From Gonocerus acuteangulatus (Eukaryota; Arthropoda; Insecta; Hemiptera; Coreidae): a stretch of DNA of 64,000 bases. Positions 53,862 to 64,000 of this stretch are shown here, piece by piece; position 1 is the stretch's first letter, and every line of letters starts with the position of its first letter. The position numbers were made by a program, and so were the translations under genes. The notes under the pieces were generated by a model. The model did no database searches, was not told where the DNA came from, and was given only the letters and a program-made list of their open reading frames with translations. The stretch is taken from positions 12,371,141 to 12,435,140 of the forward strand of contig OX328131.1 of NCBI GenBank assembly GCA_946811695.1, read 5' to 3'.

Positions 53862-54795
53862 AGACCGAGAGCCAGCAACGCACTTTTCATGAAGGGTTTT
53901 ATGCACCCTGAAATTTTGCTATAATATACCTCTTGGGTAGACAAGAAGGTATATATGTGTTTCCTGGACATACCTTGGTGCACCAGGTACTGCGCATAGG
54001 GGAAAGGTGCAAAACAATATTGCCTAAAAGTAGAGTTTTATTCAGAAGCCAACTATTATTAATGAAATAAATGGCAAATTAAGGCAATTTTTAAATTTCT
54101 AATAAATAAGGCAGGCACTTTTAAGGGGGTTAAAATGATAATAATAAAAAACTAAGTACCTAAAGGTAATAACTAAGTACCTAGTTTTTATTTTTAATAA
54201 TTAATGAAGTGTTTTATTCACGCTGCGATTTAAACAGCGTCTTCAATAAATATATTTGAAAATAATTGCAAAAGGGCAGACACTTTTGTGGGGTTTAATT
54301 ATCAGAAAACATGAAAATAAATGTTGCTTATGATAGACTGGAATACACTGCGCGTAACCGTAAGAGTGTATGACACGACTGCGCAGTGTTGGTTGTTTTC
54401 TGTGCTCTCATTGGTTCTTGCTCACATGATCTTGTACAGTTGTTCCGGTTTTAATGGCAGCGAAAATAAAACTCTCATTTTATATTAGAATAAAAACAAT
54501 TTTTTTTTTTTTTTTTTTTTTTTTACGTGTTATACCCCTTAAAACTGTCTGCCATATTTATTATTCATTGTAAAATTGTCTTAATTTTACATTAAAGATA
54601 GTTGCCTTCTAAATAAAACTCTATTTTCGGGCAATATTGTTTTGCACCTTTCCCCTATGCGCAGTACCTGCTGTTCCAAGGTATGTCCAGGAAACACATA
54701 CATACCTTCTTATCTACCTAAGAGGTATATTATAGCAAAATTTCAGGATGCATAAAACACTTCATGAAAAGTGCGTTGCTGGCTCTCGGACTATA
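53862..54795. mobile_element. DNA element with ~270-bp terminal inverted repeats
   Basis: Left CCGAGAGCCAGCAACGCACT, then GCTATAATATACCTCTTGGG, GACATACCTTGG, TACTGCGCATAGGGGAAAGG and TGCAAAACAATATTGCC. The right side is the reverse complement in order, ending AGTGCGTTGCTGGCTCTCGG. The ~400-bp interior is AT-rich and non-coding. Flanks ACTATTAG and ACTATAAT could be a mutated 8-bp target duplication (hAT-like); this is uncertain. Confidence 0.85.
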
Positions 54796-55305
54796 ATTAT
54801 CTCCTAAGACTCATGGATAGTGTAAAGAAGTCACAAGTCATAGTTTCACACTATGAAGGCTGTAAGTGAGATGTGGGTTTCTTTGTATCTAGTAAAATAG
54901 CGTGTTTTCTCTGTTAATTATCTGTCAAAGAGCTGTTATCAAAAGTTGAGATTTTGAATTGACCAAGTCATTTAATGTGACCATCGATATAAACATGTCG
55001 CATTTAAAACAACAACAACCAATTGTTGGCCAACAAAACAATTGGAATTATTTCAGAACTTTAAACTCCGATTACTGCTAATAAGATCGCTTTAAAAAAA
55101 ATTGCATAAAACATTTTTTGTAGAGGATATATTTCCAATAGGTGTCTTACACTTACCATAATTCCCCATCTGGTTTAGATACTTAAGAAAATTTACAAAA
55201 ATCCCAAGAAATGTCAATACAAATATGCCCATGAAATTTGTTTCATTTGGTTCCCTAAATAAAGCCTGTATCTGGAATTTCCCTAATAAAATAGTGTCCC
55301 GGCAG
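54796..55305. other. AT-rich spacer
   Basis: No feature is supported. Confidence 0.35.
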
Positions 55306-55935
55306 GTTCATTCGACTACGTAACGAACATGACGTTTTGATTGTCAATGTACAATCCTTCTAAATGAAATTATACATAAGAACGAAAACACGCTAATTTG
55401 ACGCAGCTCCAGGGATTCGACTACGTAACGAACATGACGTTTTGATTGTCAATGTACAATCCTTCTAAATGAACCTATACATACGAACGAAAACACGCTA
55501 ATTTGACGCAGCTCCAGGGATTCGACTGTGTAACGAACATGACGTTTTGATTGTCAATGTACAATCCTTCTAAATGAAACTATACATAAGAACGAAAACA
55601 CGCTAATTTGACGCAGCTCCAGGGATTCGACTGTGTAACGAACATGACGTTTTGATTGTCAATGTACAATCCTTCTAAATGAAACTGTACATACGAACGA
55701 AAACACGCTAATTTGACGCAGCTCCAGGGATTCGACTGTGTAACGAACAAGACGTTTTGATTGTCAATGTACAATCCTTCTAAATGAAACTATACATAAG
55801 AACGAAAACACGCTAATTTGACGCAGCTCTAGGGATTCGACTGTATAACGAACAAGACGTTTTGATTGTCAATGTACAATCCTTCTAAATGAAACTATAC
55901 ATAAGAACGAAAACACGCTAATTTGACGCAGCTAG
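55306..55935 (+). repeat. 105-bp minisatellite, 6 copies, resembling HINE 3' ends
   Basis: TTCGACTACGTAACGAACAT-type starts occur at 55311, 55416, 55521, 55626, 55731 and 55836, an exact 105-bp step. Each unit ends CATAAGAACGAAAACACGCT, AATTTGACGCAGCTCCAGGG. That end resembles the HINE-A terminus (ATAAGAACGGAACCGCGCTAA, GACGCAGTTCCTGCGAG). The array may be tandemly joined 3' ends of a third related family. Confidence 0.93.
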
Positions 55936-56565
55936 TTGACACATGCGGATACTGTCATCCGCTGAGGAACCGCTCTAAAAATGTTATTGACTTAATTGAG
56001 TGAAAATAATGCAGATTTGGACAAATTTCTCTTCACAATTAATTGCATTGTTTTTGATCATATGGCAGTATGACGTGGGATTCCTATAAAACATGTGAGG
56101 ATTAATGGTTGCCAGTAGCCATCACCATAAGCTGGTATGTAGCACAGGCAAAGATCTCTGATAACAGCTGTAGTTGTATTTAATGGCTTGTATCGTGACC
56201 TAATAGGGCGTGGGGATGGTACAATCATAAGCTGACACATGACAGAAATTTAGTAGCTGAGTTTTCATGTGTAATGAAGAATTGCTTCATCTTAGCGCTT
56301 TTCCATATTATTATTATTTGGAAAATTAGGGGAGGAACTCTTATCATTTTGCCAAAGTTGGAGAACTAGTTGCCGAATTATTCATTGTTATTTCGACATT
56401 ATTCAATTTAATGGAAAATGTTTATTAAAGATAACTAGATTTCATTGATGGGAAATACGTTGTTAAATATTGTATTTTTCATAACTTGTTCCTTAAGAAT
56501 TAGCGGAAGTGGAAAAATCAGAGAAAGGGCAGTGGGATATAACCGCTATCAATTGATAAACCCAT
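55936..56565. other. spacer; decayed HINE-like end near 56285
   Basis: GAATTGCTTCATCTTAGCGC (56280 on) recalls a minus-strand HINE-A 3' end but is degenerate. No gene is seen. Confidence 0.35.
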
Positions 56566-56702
56566 TTAGCGCGGTTCCTCCCTCCCTCCTTAGGGAGGAA
56601 CCCCGCTTATAAGGTTGATCTCATGATGCAATCCGGAAGTGTCGACTAGAAAATTTTACGTTTCAGAACCCCTAGAGAACGAAAATAACAGTCGTTCAAA
56701 TT

Positions 56703-56781
<79 letters not shown>

Positions 56782-57748
56782 TCTGTTGGCGGTCTAGCAC
56801 AGGGAATAATGGTCAGATTTTAATGAAATTTGGTACAAAAATCTTTCGACTAATTTGAAAGGTCAACTTCGTTAACCAGCAGAATCCGCCCATCGGAACA
56901 TGGTGTTTGGAGCGAAATTCGCGCCAAGAAATGCTTGCAAGTACTCGTTTTATAGGTTTATTGGCCTACAAAAACGAATGAAACCAAAAGTCGACAGCAT
57001 TAACCGTTTTGGAGAAAAATGGAAAGATAGTTGTCGAATAAAGTTGTTGGTTTGGGTACTCTTCTGCATGTTTGAAATTCATATAAACAAAGAATTTTAA
57101 ATTTTCGTTCGTTTGGAGTTAAGGAAGGATTAGAATAAAATATTTTATTATTCGACATGAAAAGTTTTCGGGACTTCGTATATTTTCCTTAATTTTTTTT
57201 TTTTTTTTTTTAGTTAATTTTAAGTGCATCGACTGCCGAGGCCTATAGCACTTATTTATTTTCCTTAATATCTCGAAAACGGTTTGAAATCTACATAAGC
57301 GGATCGTTACCATTCGAAAGCTTACTAAATGATCTACAAAAAAAAAAATCTGAAGCAATTTTCGATTAGGCGATGTCAATCGGAGAAATAAGTGCTTAAA
57401 ACTTCAAATGTGTTTTTTTTATGTTCTTTTGAACGGGTTTTTGTCTTTGTTCAAATAACTTTTTAATTCTTTTTTTTTTTTTTTTTAAACTGCATTTATC
57501 TGTAAAATTAGTATTAAAGTAAAAGAAAATAAGAACCAGTACGTAGTGTGTTTCTAGAGCGAACCTTCACAAGGCCAGGGAGTCAGGTATAAGGTATGGA
57601 CCCTTGCAACCGTGACCTATTAGGGATCATAAATTATTTCATGAAAGTTTTAACCAAAATTATAACTGTTTCTATGTCAACTTTTCCAACAATAGGGATA
57701 AGGACGGAACCGCGCTATGATGATGCAGTTCCTGCGAGTCGGACTTTT
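56566..57748 (+). mobile_element. HINE-A, nearly complete (~1.2 kb)
   Basis: Start TTTAGCGCGGTTCCTCCCTC with hairpin partner AGGGAGGAACCCCGCTTAT, GGTTGATCTCATGATGCAAT, then (TA)n 56705-56779. GGTCTGTTGGCGG follows, then the AGGTCAACTTCGTTAACCAG block and the end GGAACCGCGCTATGATGATG, CAGTTCCTGCGAGTCGGAC, T-run. It has one internal duplication-type block only, so it is shorter than 26918-29330. A SINE-tail insert lies at 57193-57256. Confidence 0.8.
57193..57256 (-). mobile_element. minimal SINE-tail retroinsertion with 12-bp target duplication
   Basis: TATTTTCCTTAA flanks the insert on both sides (57181-57192 and 57257-57268). The insert is a T-run followed by GTGCATCGACTGCCGAGGCC, TATAGCAC, i.e. 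an A-tailed minus-strand SINE tail of the GGCGCTAAT-GCGCC type. The other HINE-A copies lack it, so this is a clean empty/filled site. Confidence 0.85.
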
Positions 57749-57749
57749 T

Positions 57750-58560
57750 TTTGTATACCAGGTACTGAGGCCATTGGCACTCATCTGCTTGAATTTTTAT
57801 TGTTTAATAGATAATTATATTTGTTTAAATCTAGGCTTAATAATTGTCCCTGTGTGAATTCCTGTTGTTCTAGATGCATAATGTGATGCGAGGCCCACAT
57901 GGGTAATTGTTAACGCATCCAGACGTCAAACTCGAATATTTGTCCATTTGATCTTCTAAAAAATAATGTTATATAAATTTCTTAAAGAAATGTTTATTAA
58001 TGGATGCTCATTCATGGGAATCCTAATGAATGGGAAGTGTAAATGCTACGTTAAACGATTGGTCGTAAAAAAAGCCTTAAAGGGTTAATGAGCCATAATC
58101 ATTAAAAAGCTATAAACTCCGCTCTAATTAAACTGAAAGTTGCGCCGGACTATAAATCAAGTCGAAAAGCTCCTGATGTTGATGGCTTTTGAAGGACGAT
58201 TTGCCCCGTTGAAAAGAATAAGCGTGAAGAAAGAAAGTGCATTGAAGGCACGTAGTGTGAAAATACACTCTCCATTTCTTCGCTGGTCTTCGGAGTACTC
58301 CCAGGGAAAGCTTAGGACGTTTTTACTTTCGGTTGTCGATCAAGAAGGGAATGCAACCATTTCTATAGATGACCTCTTTCGGAGTCTGTTGTTGTGACTG
58401 CCTCAAACTGCAAAGCTTAGCAAAGCAAAGGTGTACTACTGAATAAGAGGGCGAGGTTACCTCAGGTTAGTACTGACCATACTATCTCTCTAGTGATGCC
58501 GTATGGTAAAAATCAGATACCACTACAATATCTGCCCTCCTGGGCTGTCATAATCTGTTA
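57750..58560. other. no gene recognised
   Basis: An 85-residue open frame at 58140-58397 contains FEGRFAPLKRISVKKESALK but matches no family I know and lacks splice or promoter support. Confidence 0.35.
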
Positions 58561-58565
58561 CGGGA

Positions 58566-58567
<2 letters not shown>

Positions 58568-58618
<51 letters not shown>
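58568..58618. repeat. (TA)n microsatellite
   Basis: About 25 TA units, not flanked by recognisable HINE blocks. Confidence 0.97.
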
Positions 58619-58622
<4 letters not shown>

Positions 58623-58914
58623 TTAAATCTTCGGCATACAATATTCCGAATATCGTTGACTGCACTTGTTCAAGGAGATCATTTATGGCGACCAGTGTTT
58701 GGCAAAAAGCTTTCAGAATAATAAAGAAATATGTCATTTCATTCCAAATAATAAAAATGGTTTCATTCATTATTATCTCAATTCAATGAATAACGTAACT
58801 TTTTGTTTTTATTCATTATTGAATAAAAATGATTTATTGAATGAATATCTTTATTGAATGTGTCATTTATTCGAATGGAACAATTTTTTTAATATTATTT
58901 TTCGCTAAATACAA

Positions 58915-59310
58915 GTGATTTATTTTAACAATCTTTTCTAATTGATTTGATAAGTGCTACCACTTTTTTGAGACCTCCACTAAGTTAGCACGGTTTCATA
59001 AAAATGAAGAAGGCCAATCAGGTTCCCAGTTTCAAAATTTTTATATTTTAATAATTTTAAAGAATATTTCGGCTTATGATGAATATAACCATTTACCTGT
59101 TTTTAAATATGTTTTTTTTTTATAAAAATGAATGACGAGCAAAGAAATTATGTGAATCATGTAAAATTGTAATATTTTTTTAAACTCTGATATTGAAGAT
59201 TTCCTCATGATGGCGTTATGCCGAATATTGTTTAAAATTATTAAAATATAAACATTTTGAAACTAGGAAACCTGATTGGCCTTTTTCATTTTTATGAAAC
59301 CTGGATAAGC
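58915..59310. mobile_element. inverted-repeat element with hammerhead-like motif copies
   Basis: The left arm (58990-59060: GGTTTCATAAAAATGAAGAA, GGCCAATCAGG, ATTTTAATAATTTTAAAGAA, TATTTCGGCTTATGATGAAT) is matched inversely at 59197-59306. The right arm has GATTTCCTCATGATGGC-GTTAT-GCCGAATATTG, a decayed form of the 9071 motif. The left outer part (GATAAGTGCTACCA, GAGACCTCCACTAAGTTA) is homologous to the reverse complement of 9570-9625. Confidence 0.78.
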
Positions 59311-60480
59311 TTTTCAAATAAAAATTACTAATTTCATTAATCGTTTTCTCACTTTTAATAAAAATTATTTATTTAAGTGATATTGTTTACTGAACTTAAA
59401 TAATATGAGTTTCCATGAACCACATTATTTTAAATGTATAAAAATAATGACTGAAGAACGAAAAATAATTAATTATTCAGTAAATTTTAAAAAAAAATAT
59501 CAGTCAATGAATAACTGAATAAATCTTATTCAGGAAACATTTATTGAATAATGAGGTGTGTTTAATGATTATTGAATGAAAAATGTATTGAAAAATGCCC
59601 TGCTCTGATGGCAACGCAATAAAATAGTGTACTCAAGACACTGCCTTGAGGGACACCGTCCTGATACATAAGACCTCACAGAGCTGAACCACATATTACA
59701 TAAATAGATCGCCGAACTAAGAAAATGGGGATTACTAATTTATAAAGCGACCAAAATTGTTGTTTTTTTTTTTTTTGTTTTTTTATTTATTTATTTATTT
59801 TTTTTTGCCACGTAACTTCTTATAGAACTGTATCCCTCCTGTATCAATGGTAACTAACGATTGTACGAGTTTTGAAACCTGTTACGGGACTGACTACTTT
59901 ATACCATTGTAAGTACGTACAAATTAATTAATATGATCATTATAATCACAGCTGACTATGAAGGACTGACCGATTCCAAACTCCGCCAAAGCAAACACGG
60001 CCTAACAACATGTGTTCATCATTGATGCCACTCACCGCTTCCAAAGCAGAACCCAATTCCCAGAGAAAGATTCGTGAGAATCGCAGCCCATGTAGCTGAG
60101 GTAGTTATTAGCAAGATGGATGTCGGGGGAAGAAACAGACTGTAATTGCCCAATTAAATAAACTCTGTTCATCAAGCTAACATTTTAGGACCTTATATAC
60201 ACAAAGCAATCTAGAAATGTGTCATTCAGATGGATATTTTTTGACAACGGTGCCAAAACAATCAGCTATAATATATATTGGAATTAATATTAATTCTCAA
60301 TCTTTGAATTTAATTATGTTTTCACTAATCAAATATATGCAAAAAGGTAGGTCAACAAAAAAAACATATAGAATTAGAATGAAAATAAATTCATTTTTGA
60401 CTTTTCATCTGTTTCTAGGTATTTAAAGCCAGGCTTTCTACTAGTGCTACCCTTTAAAAACATCTAAGTATTTTAAATTA
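59311..60480. other. AT-rich intergenic stretch
   Basis: Contains T-rich tracts near 59760-59810. No coding or RNA feature is supported. Confidence 0.4.
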
Positions 60481-60489
60481 TTGGCAAGA

Positions 60490-60930
60490 GAGCTGGAATC
60501 GACCAACCGAAAATCAATCACGTACAATCAAAACTATTACTCAGGAGTGGACATCCAGCTATCGAGACAACAGACGAGGAGAAGTTGTACTTGCTCGGCT
60601 CCGAATTGGCCAAACGGATATCTCATGACAGGACTCAACAAACCAACCTGTAATATATGCGCAATAGAGACTTTACCGTAAAACATATACTTACGGAATG
60701 CAGAAGGCGACACAAACTTAATATCCCACATGACATGAAGGAATATTCTCTTACTTACACAACAATAAACTATAAAACTCATCTGAAGACATCTGCTGGA
60801 TAACCATTGGCTTTCTGGCATATTACAGACATTTCCATACCTCTGTTTCTATTTCTAATGAAAATGCTGGTTCATTGGACCATACAGGTACCACCTGGAA
60901 AGAGTGAAGTCTTCATAGTAGCATTCACAT
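60490..60930 (+). pseudogene. jockey-like LINE C-terminal remnant
   Basis: EVVLARLRIGQTDIS in one frame, then GLNKPTCNICAIETL in another and VKHILTECRRRHKLNIPHDM in a third. Together these are the C-x2-C ... H-x4-C knuckle of LINE C-termini, broken by indels. It is homologous to 30650-30970. It ends next to the TAA microsatellite at 60930. Confidence 0.8.
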
Positions 60931-60946
60931 AATAATAATAATAATA

Positions 60947-61515
60947 CTTCTTATCAGGCAGGCTGTGAGATCCTTGCGGGATCTGATTATCTTCAACGTC
61001 ATAACAACGTGGCCAAGATATACCACCAAGCACTCGCAGAAAAACTCGGCTTCTTGGATAAGTAGGTCCCTTATTATCGCTACGTTCCACAAAGACTTTT
61101 AGAGAAAGATACAATTAAAGTGTATTGGGACGAAGCGATGTTAACGGACCGAACTGTCCATCACAATAAACCGGATATTCTTGTCATTGACAAAGGGAAT
61201 AAGAGAGCTGATATTATTGATATCGCTGTCCCGAATGATGAGAATATTCGGAAATCTTATGCTGGGAAGCTACGAAAATACCAGGATTTGGCCATAGAGT
61301 TGAAAGATCTGGATAAGTTAGATTCCGCAAGGATAACAGCTATTATTATATCGGCTAATGGGCTCATACCAAAGACCACTGTTACAGCTACAAAATACTT
61401 GAAAATCTCGGAGGAACTGATTAAAGACGCACAACAAGCGGTACTACTCGATACTGCGAGAATAGTTAGCAAAATTTTTAAACGAACGCCCGTGATAAGA
61501 TACATAAAAATATAA
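60947..61515 (+). pseudogene. R4/Dong-like LINE C-terminus with restriction-like endonuclease motif
   Basis: CEILAGSDYLQRHNNVAKIY, HQALAEKLGFLDK, one stop at about 61061, then PYYRYVPQRLLEKD and YWDEAMLTDRTVHHNKPDIL. VIDKGNKRADIIDIAVPNDE follows, then KLRKYQDLAIEL and KYLKISEELIKDA, to TAA at 61513. KPD followed after 14 residues by D is the PD-D core of the endonuclease used by R2/R4-group elements; the CxxL-H-HxxVAK-H part is its zinc-binding lead-in. The piece is bounded by (TAA)n on both sides (60930-60946 and 61513-61524), matching Dong's known preference for TAA repeats. It is 5'-truncated. Confidence 0.8.
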
Positions 61516-61619
61516 TAATAATAAAACAAATAAAAAAAGCAACAATTCTTTCGGTTGGCAATAGCCCCCGAAAGAATTTACCCCAGGAAACTGAGAAGAA
61601 CACACCCCAAAATAATAAT

Positions 61620-61812
61620 AAAAACACACGGCGTTAATAGCCTAAGTGTTGATACACCGTTAAACACAAAAATAAAAACATCTATGCTGCAGCAAGTATT
61701 TTTTCTCAGGGAACCAATCGTTGAAAAAAATCATCCTTTTACAAAAGGGAATCAAACCCACATCCCCCGCATGAGAATCCAGCATTCAAGCCACCAGTCC
61801 ATGAAAGACATT
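61620..61812 (-). mobile_element. tRNA-derived SINE (family S3)
   Basis: Minus strand: TGGACTGGTGGCTTGAATG (A-box region), GGGATGTGGGTTTGATTCCC (B box), a T-rich body with GGTTCCCTGAGAAAAAATAC, then AACGGTGTATCAACACTTAG, GCTATTAACGCCG and an A/T-rich ATTATT tail. It shares the tail type with 43594 and 57193. Confidence 0.75.
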
Positions 61813-61817
61813 CGTCA

Positions 61818-62530
61818 TATTAGCGCGTTTCCGTTTTTATCCCCAGTGTCAATTGGAAAGTTATCAATAGAAAAGTTTATACTTTTTTTTATAGATATTT
61901 TAAAAAAAAATGACCATAAAGCGAGATTGCCACAGAGTACAAGAAACTGACAGTAGCTGACTCTAAACGGATATTACTACCTCCACCTCTTAGACTTCCA
62001 TAATTAAAAAGTACTACTAATAATTGTACGAGTATGCTACTCAATTATGTTTAGTGAGTTACTGAAAATATTACAATTCCAAAAACAAATAATAATTAAA
62101 AAACTGAGACAAACAGAGACAACAACAAAAAAAAAAAACGTTTAAAAGAAGAAACAGTTTTAAATTTTCTAATTGCATAAGAACCGTCATTTTTGTAAAA
62201 TATTGTATTACAACTACTCCGTAACCGGTTTCGAGATATATATCACCAATACATCAAGATATATATCAAGAAATATACGATAATGTCTAGAAAAAAATAT
62301 ATTTTTCAACTTTTACAAATACTCTTATGATATGGCCTATATACCAAAAGTGTACTATGAAACCAGCGATTTTCACAAAAAAAATATATAACTTGACTTT
62401 TCGTTTAAAACAAAGCATTTTTGTTCCAAATATCATCAAAATAAGATCATTTTTAAGCCTCCGAGAGTGCGAACAGACAAATATAGAATCTAAGATCTTC
62501 CTTTCCACTTCTAATTTCCATCCGTAATTT
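61818..62530 (-). mobile_element. HINE-A, degenerate copy
   Basis: The 3' end at 61820-61860 (TAGCGCGTTTCCGTTTTTAT, CCCAGTGTCAATTGGAAAG on the plus strand), the inner block ACAAGAAACTGACAGTAGC, and further right the opening block CAAATATCATCAAAATAAG, GAGTGCGAACAGACAAATAT are collinear with minus-strand HINE-A. The terminal GCAG hairpin is replaced by the SINE at 61620-61812, which appears to have inserted there. Confidence 0.65.
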
Positions 62531-62721
62531 TGAAACTCAGAATAGTCGATTAATTCTAAAAGTATGCCTTTCTATTTGATAGCCTAAATTCCTTTTCTCT
62601 TTTCTACATTCCTCAAACTATCTTCAGCCTTGATGGGTTTTCGATTGGGATCTTAAAATATAATTTACAACGGTTTTATATCCACACAATAATTAATAAT
62701 CTCAAACAATAGAACATGGTC

Positions 62722-62860
62722 TCCCTGATGTCTAGTGATTAAAGCCATGGATTCTCATGGGGGAGATTGTGGGTTCGAGTCCCATCTGCAGCGGGGATTT
62801 TTCTCATTTATGATTCCCAGCTGCACCATGGATGGGCTACTGGCCCAGATGTCGGAAAAA
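62722..62860 (+). mobile_element. tRNA-derived SINE (family S3), head and body
   Basis: GGTCTCCCTGATGTCTAGTG, ATTAAAGCC, GGGGAGATTGTGGGTTCGAG, TCCCATCTGCAGCGGGGATT, TTTCTC. The B box GGGTTCGAGTCCC is intact. It fades out before the (TA)n tract at 62881. Confidence 0.75.
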
Positions 62861-62877
62861 ATATGATACCCTTATAC

Positions 62878-62880
<3 letters not shown>

Positions 62881-62935
<55 letters not shown>

Positions 62936-63240
62936 TCTCGTAGCTTGACCTCTTCCACATATATTTTCGTCCTTTATTAAAGGCCTCAAAGGTCAAAAAA
63001 GTGTTTTAAACTTCATTTATACCATTTTATTTTCTATATGTCGACTTGTTTCTGGCATTTGACCTCTCTTCACAAGACAAACTTATATTATACAAAGTAG
63101 TGTTCACTTAATAACTAAGTCCAAAAAACAAACAACAAAGACATTAAAGTGTTTTTAAAAACTAAAAGTATACAAAATAAAATATTATAAATGAAGTTTA
63201 AAACTTGTTTTGACCTATAAGGCCTTTAATAAAAGAATAA

Positions 63241-63292
<52 letters not shown>
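62881..63292. repeat. foldback block flanked by two (TA)n tracts
   Basis: (TA)n at 62881-62932 and 63244-63291 flank an inverted pair. The left is TTTATTAAAGGCCTCAAAGG, TCAAAAAAGTGTTTTAAACT, TCATTTATA. The right is TATAAATGAAGTTTAAAACT, TGTTTTGACCTATAAGGCCT, TTAATAAAAG. The ~110-bp loop is AT-rich. The element therefore probably runs 62973-63236 or includes both TA tracts. Confidence 0.82.
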
Positions 63293-63299
<7 letters not shown>

Positions 63300-63890
63300 G
63301 TGTGTGTGTGTGTGTATTATATATACACATAGAGAAAAATCAATTATTTTTTTGGTTTATCGGGGAAAAACCAATAGTCAATCTGAATGACAATGTATTC
63401 TCAACGTTTTATAATTTGTAATAATAATTAAAATATTTTTATTATGTAATATCAAGTCTAAACAGGATGTATCGCAAGAGATAATCGCTGTGCTGAGTAT
63501 ACCGTTGAAAAGCTGATTATATTCTACAACTTTTGTTAGATTCGGCAGTCTGTAGGATTTATTTTGGAAGAGTAGTGATTTTCGAAACGTAGCTGACGAA
63601 TACTACCAAATAGTAGCCAAAACATCCTTAATATAGATTTTTTTTGTACAAAATCGTATTGATGTTTTCTTAGCCGAATCCCAACTAACCAGTTAGTCAT
63701 GGATGTAGTGTGGGATGTTTGTGCAATTAATGGTACAATACAAACTGTACATGAAGCTTGTTCTCGTCCTGTCATTAAGTGTGTGATAGTCAATCGTAAA
63801 TTGCCTATTCAAAGCCTTCCAATTAATACCTTCCCACATCTTGATGGACAGTCATAAAGGTTTTCCTTTATTTCACATATACAGTGAAAC
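63293..63890. other. no gene recognised
   Basis: A short (TG)n/(TA)n run at 63293-63330, then AT-rich sequence. An 85-residue minus frame at 63536-63793 has no known motif. Confidence 0.4.
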
Positions 63891-64000
63891 CTCCCTTAAA
63901 GGACACCTCCCTACAGCGGACACCTCTATTAACGGACATTTTCTCGCAGTCCCGAATTTTTCTATAGGTAAAATAAACTCTATATTGCGGACACCTCTGT
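63891..64000. mobile_element. left end of a pogo/Tigger-like DNA transposon (cut by window edge)
   Basis: TA|CAGTGAAACCTCCCTTAAAG, then repeated GGACACCTC-type motifs (GACACCTCCCTACAGCGGAC, CACCTCTATTAACGGACA, GCGGACACCTCTGT). The CAGTGAAACCTC start next to a TA and the following series of xxGGACACCTC are typical of pogo/Tigger terminal regions. The transposase, if present, lies beyond the window. Confidence 0.75.

Noticed and set aside
58140..58397. Small gene (85 residues)
   Set aside because: No family similarity recognised, and no splice or promoter support.

Overview
The window is repeat-dense, AT-rich nuclear DNA of a metazoan, most likely an arthropod and probably an insect. The evidence is spliceosomal introns, a cuticle-type zona pellucida (ZP) domain gene, jockey-like and Dong/R4-like LINEs, Helitrons with arthropod-type ends, 5S- and tRNA-derived SINEs, and many (TA)n tracts. 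I cannot name the species. No bacterial operon, phage or CRISPR is present.

Host gene. I can support one protein-coding gene, on the minus strand, as four exons: 48195-48409, 31227-31404, 30024-30245 and 23559-24107. GT/AG boundaries and codon phases match at every junction. The exons encode the 3' part of a membrane-anchored ZP-domain protein: complete ZP-N and ZP-C modules, a furin-type RSKR site, a transmembrane helix and a short cytosolic tail. The start codon and signal peptide lie on exons I did not find, upstream of 48409 on the minus strand. Introns are 16,790, 981 and 5,916 bp and are largely built of mobile elements.

Mobile-element layout. 0.8-8.9 kb: a jockey RT remnant, then a cluster of related foldback elements, two of them in a ~1 kb tandem duplication. 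9-19 kb: a truncated LINE with a 14-bp target duplication, 5S-like and tRNA-like SINEs, a nested DNA-element/Helentron-like/SINE stack, and two satellites (80 bp x 9; 41 bp x 17). 19.9-23.2 kb: a hierarchical 30/120-bp satellite and a three-arm palindrome. 24-48 kb: introns of the ZP gene, with 70-, 57-, 103- and 45-bp arrays, a canonical short Helitron, a nested head-to-head Helentron-like palindrome, and a LINE whose reverse transcriptase carries 29 in-frame copies of a 15-residue segment beside its FADD active site. 48-64 kb: further LINE remnants, a Harbinger remnant with doubled terminal repeats, a 105-bp array, a Dong/R4-like fragment inside a TAA repeat, SINEs, and the start of a pogo/Tigger-like element at the right edge.

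The dominant family, here called HINE-A, has at least a dozen pieces. It starts with an AGCGCGGTTCC hairpin, carries a mid-element (TA)n tract, and ends with an inverted copy of the start motif, a GCAG-loop-CTGC hairpin and a T-run. That is the layout of non-autonomous Helentrons (DINE-1-like). A second family, HINE-B, shares the layout with a different sequence. Family names such as HINE-A, HINE-B, D, F and S1-S4 are labels for this window only. Many element boundaries are good to about 10-20 bp.
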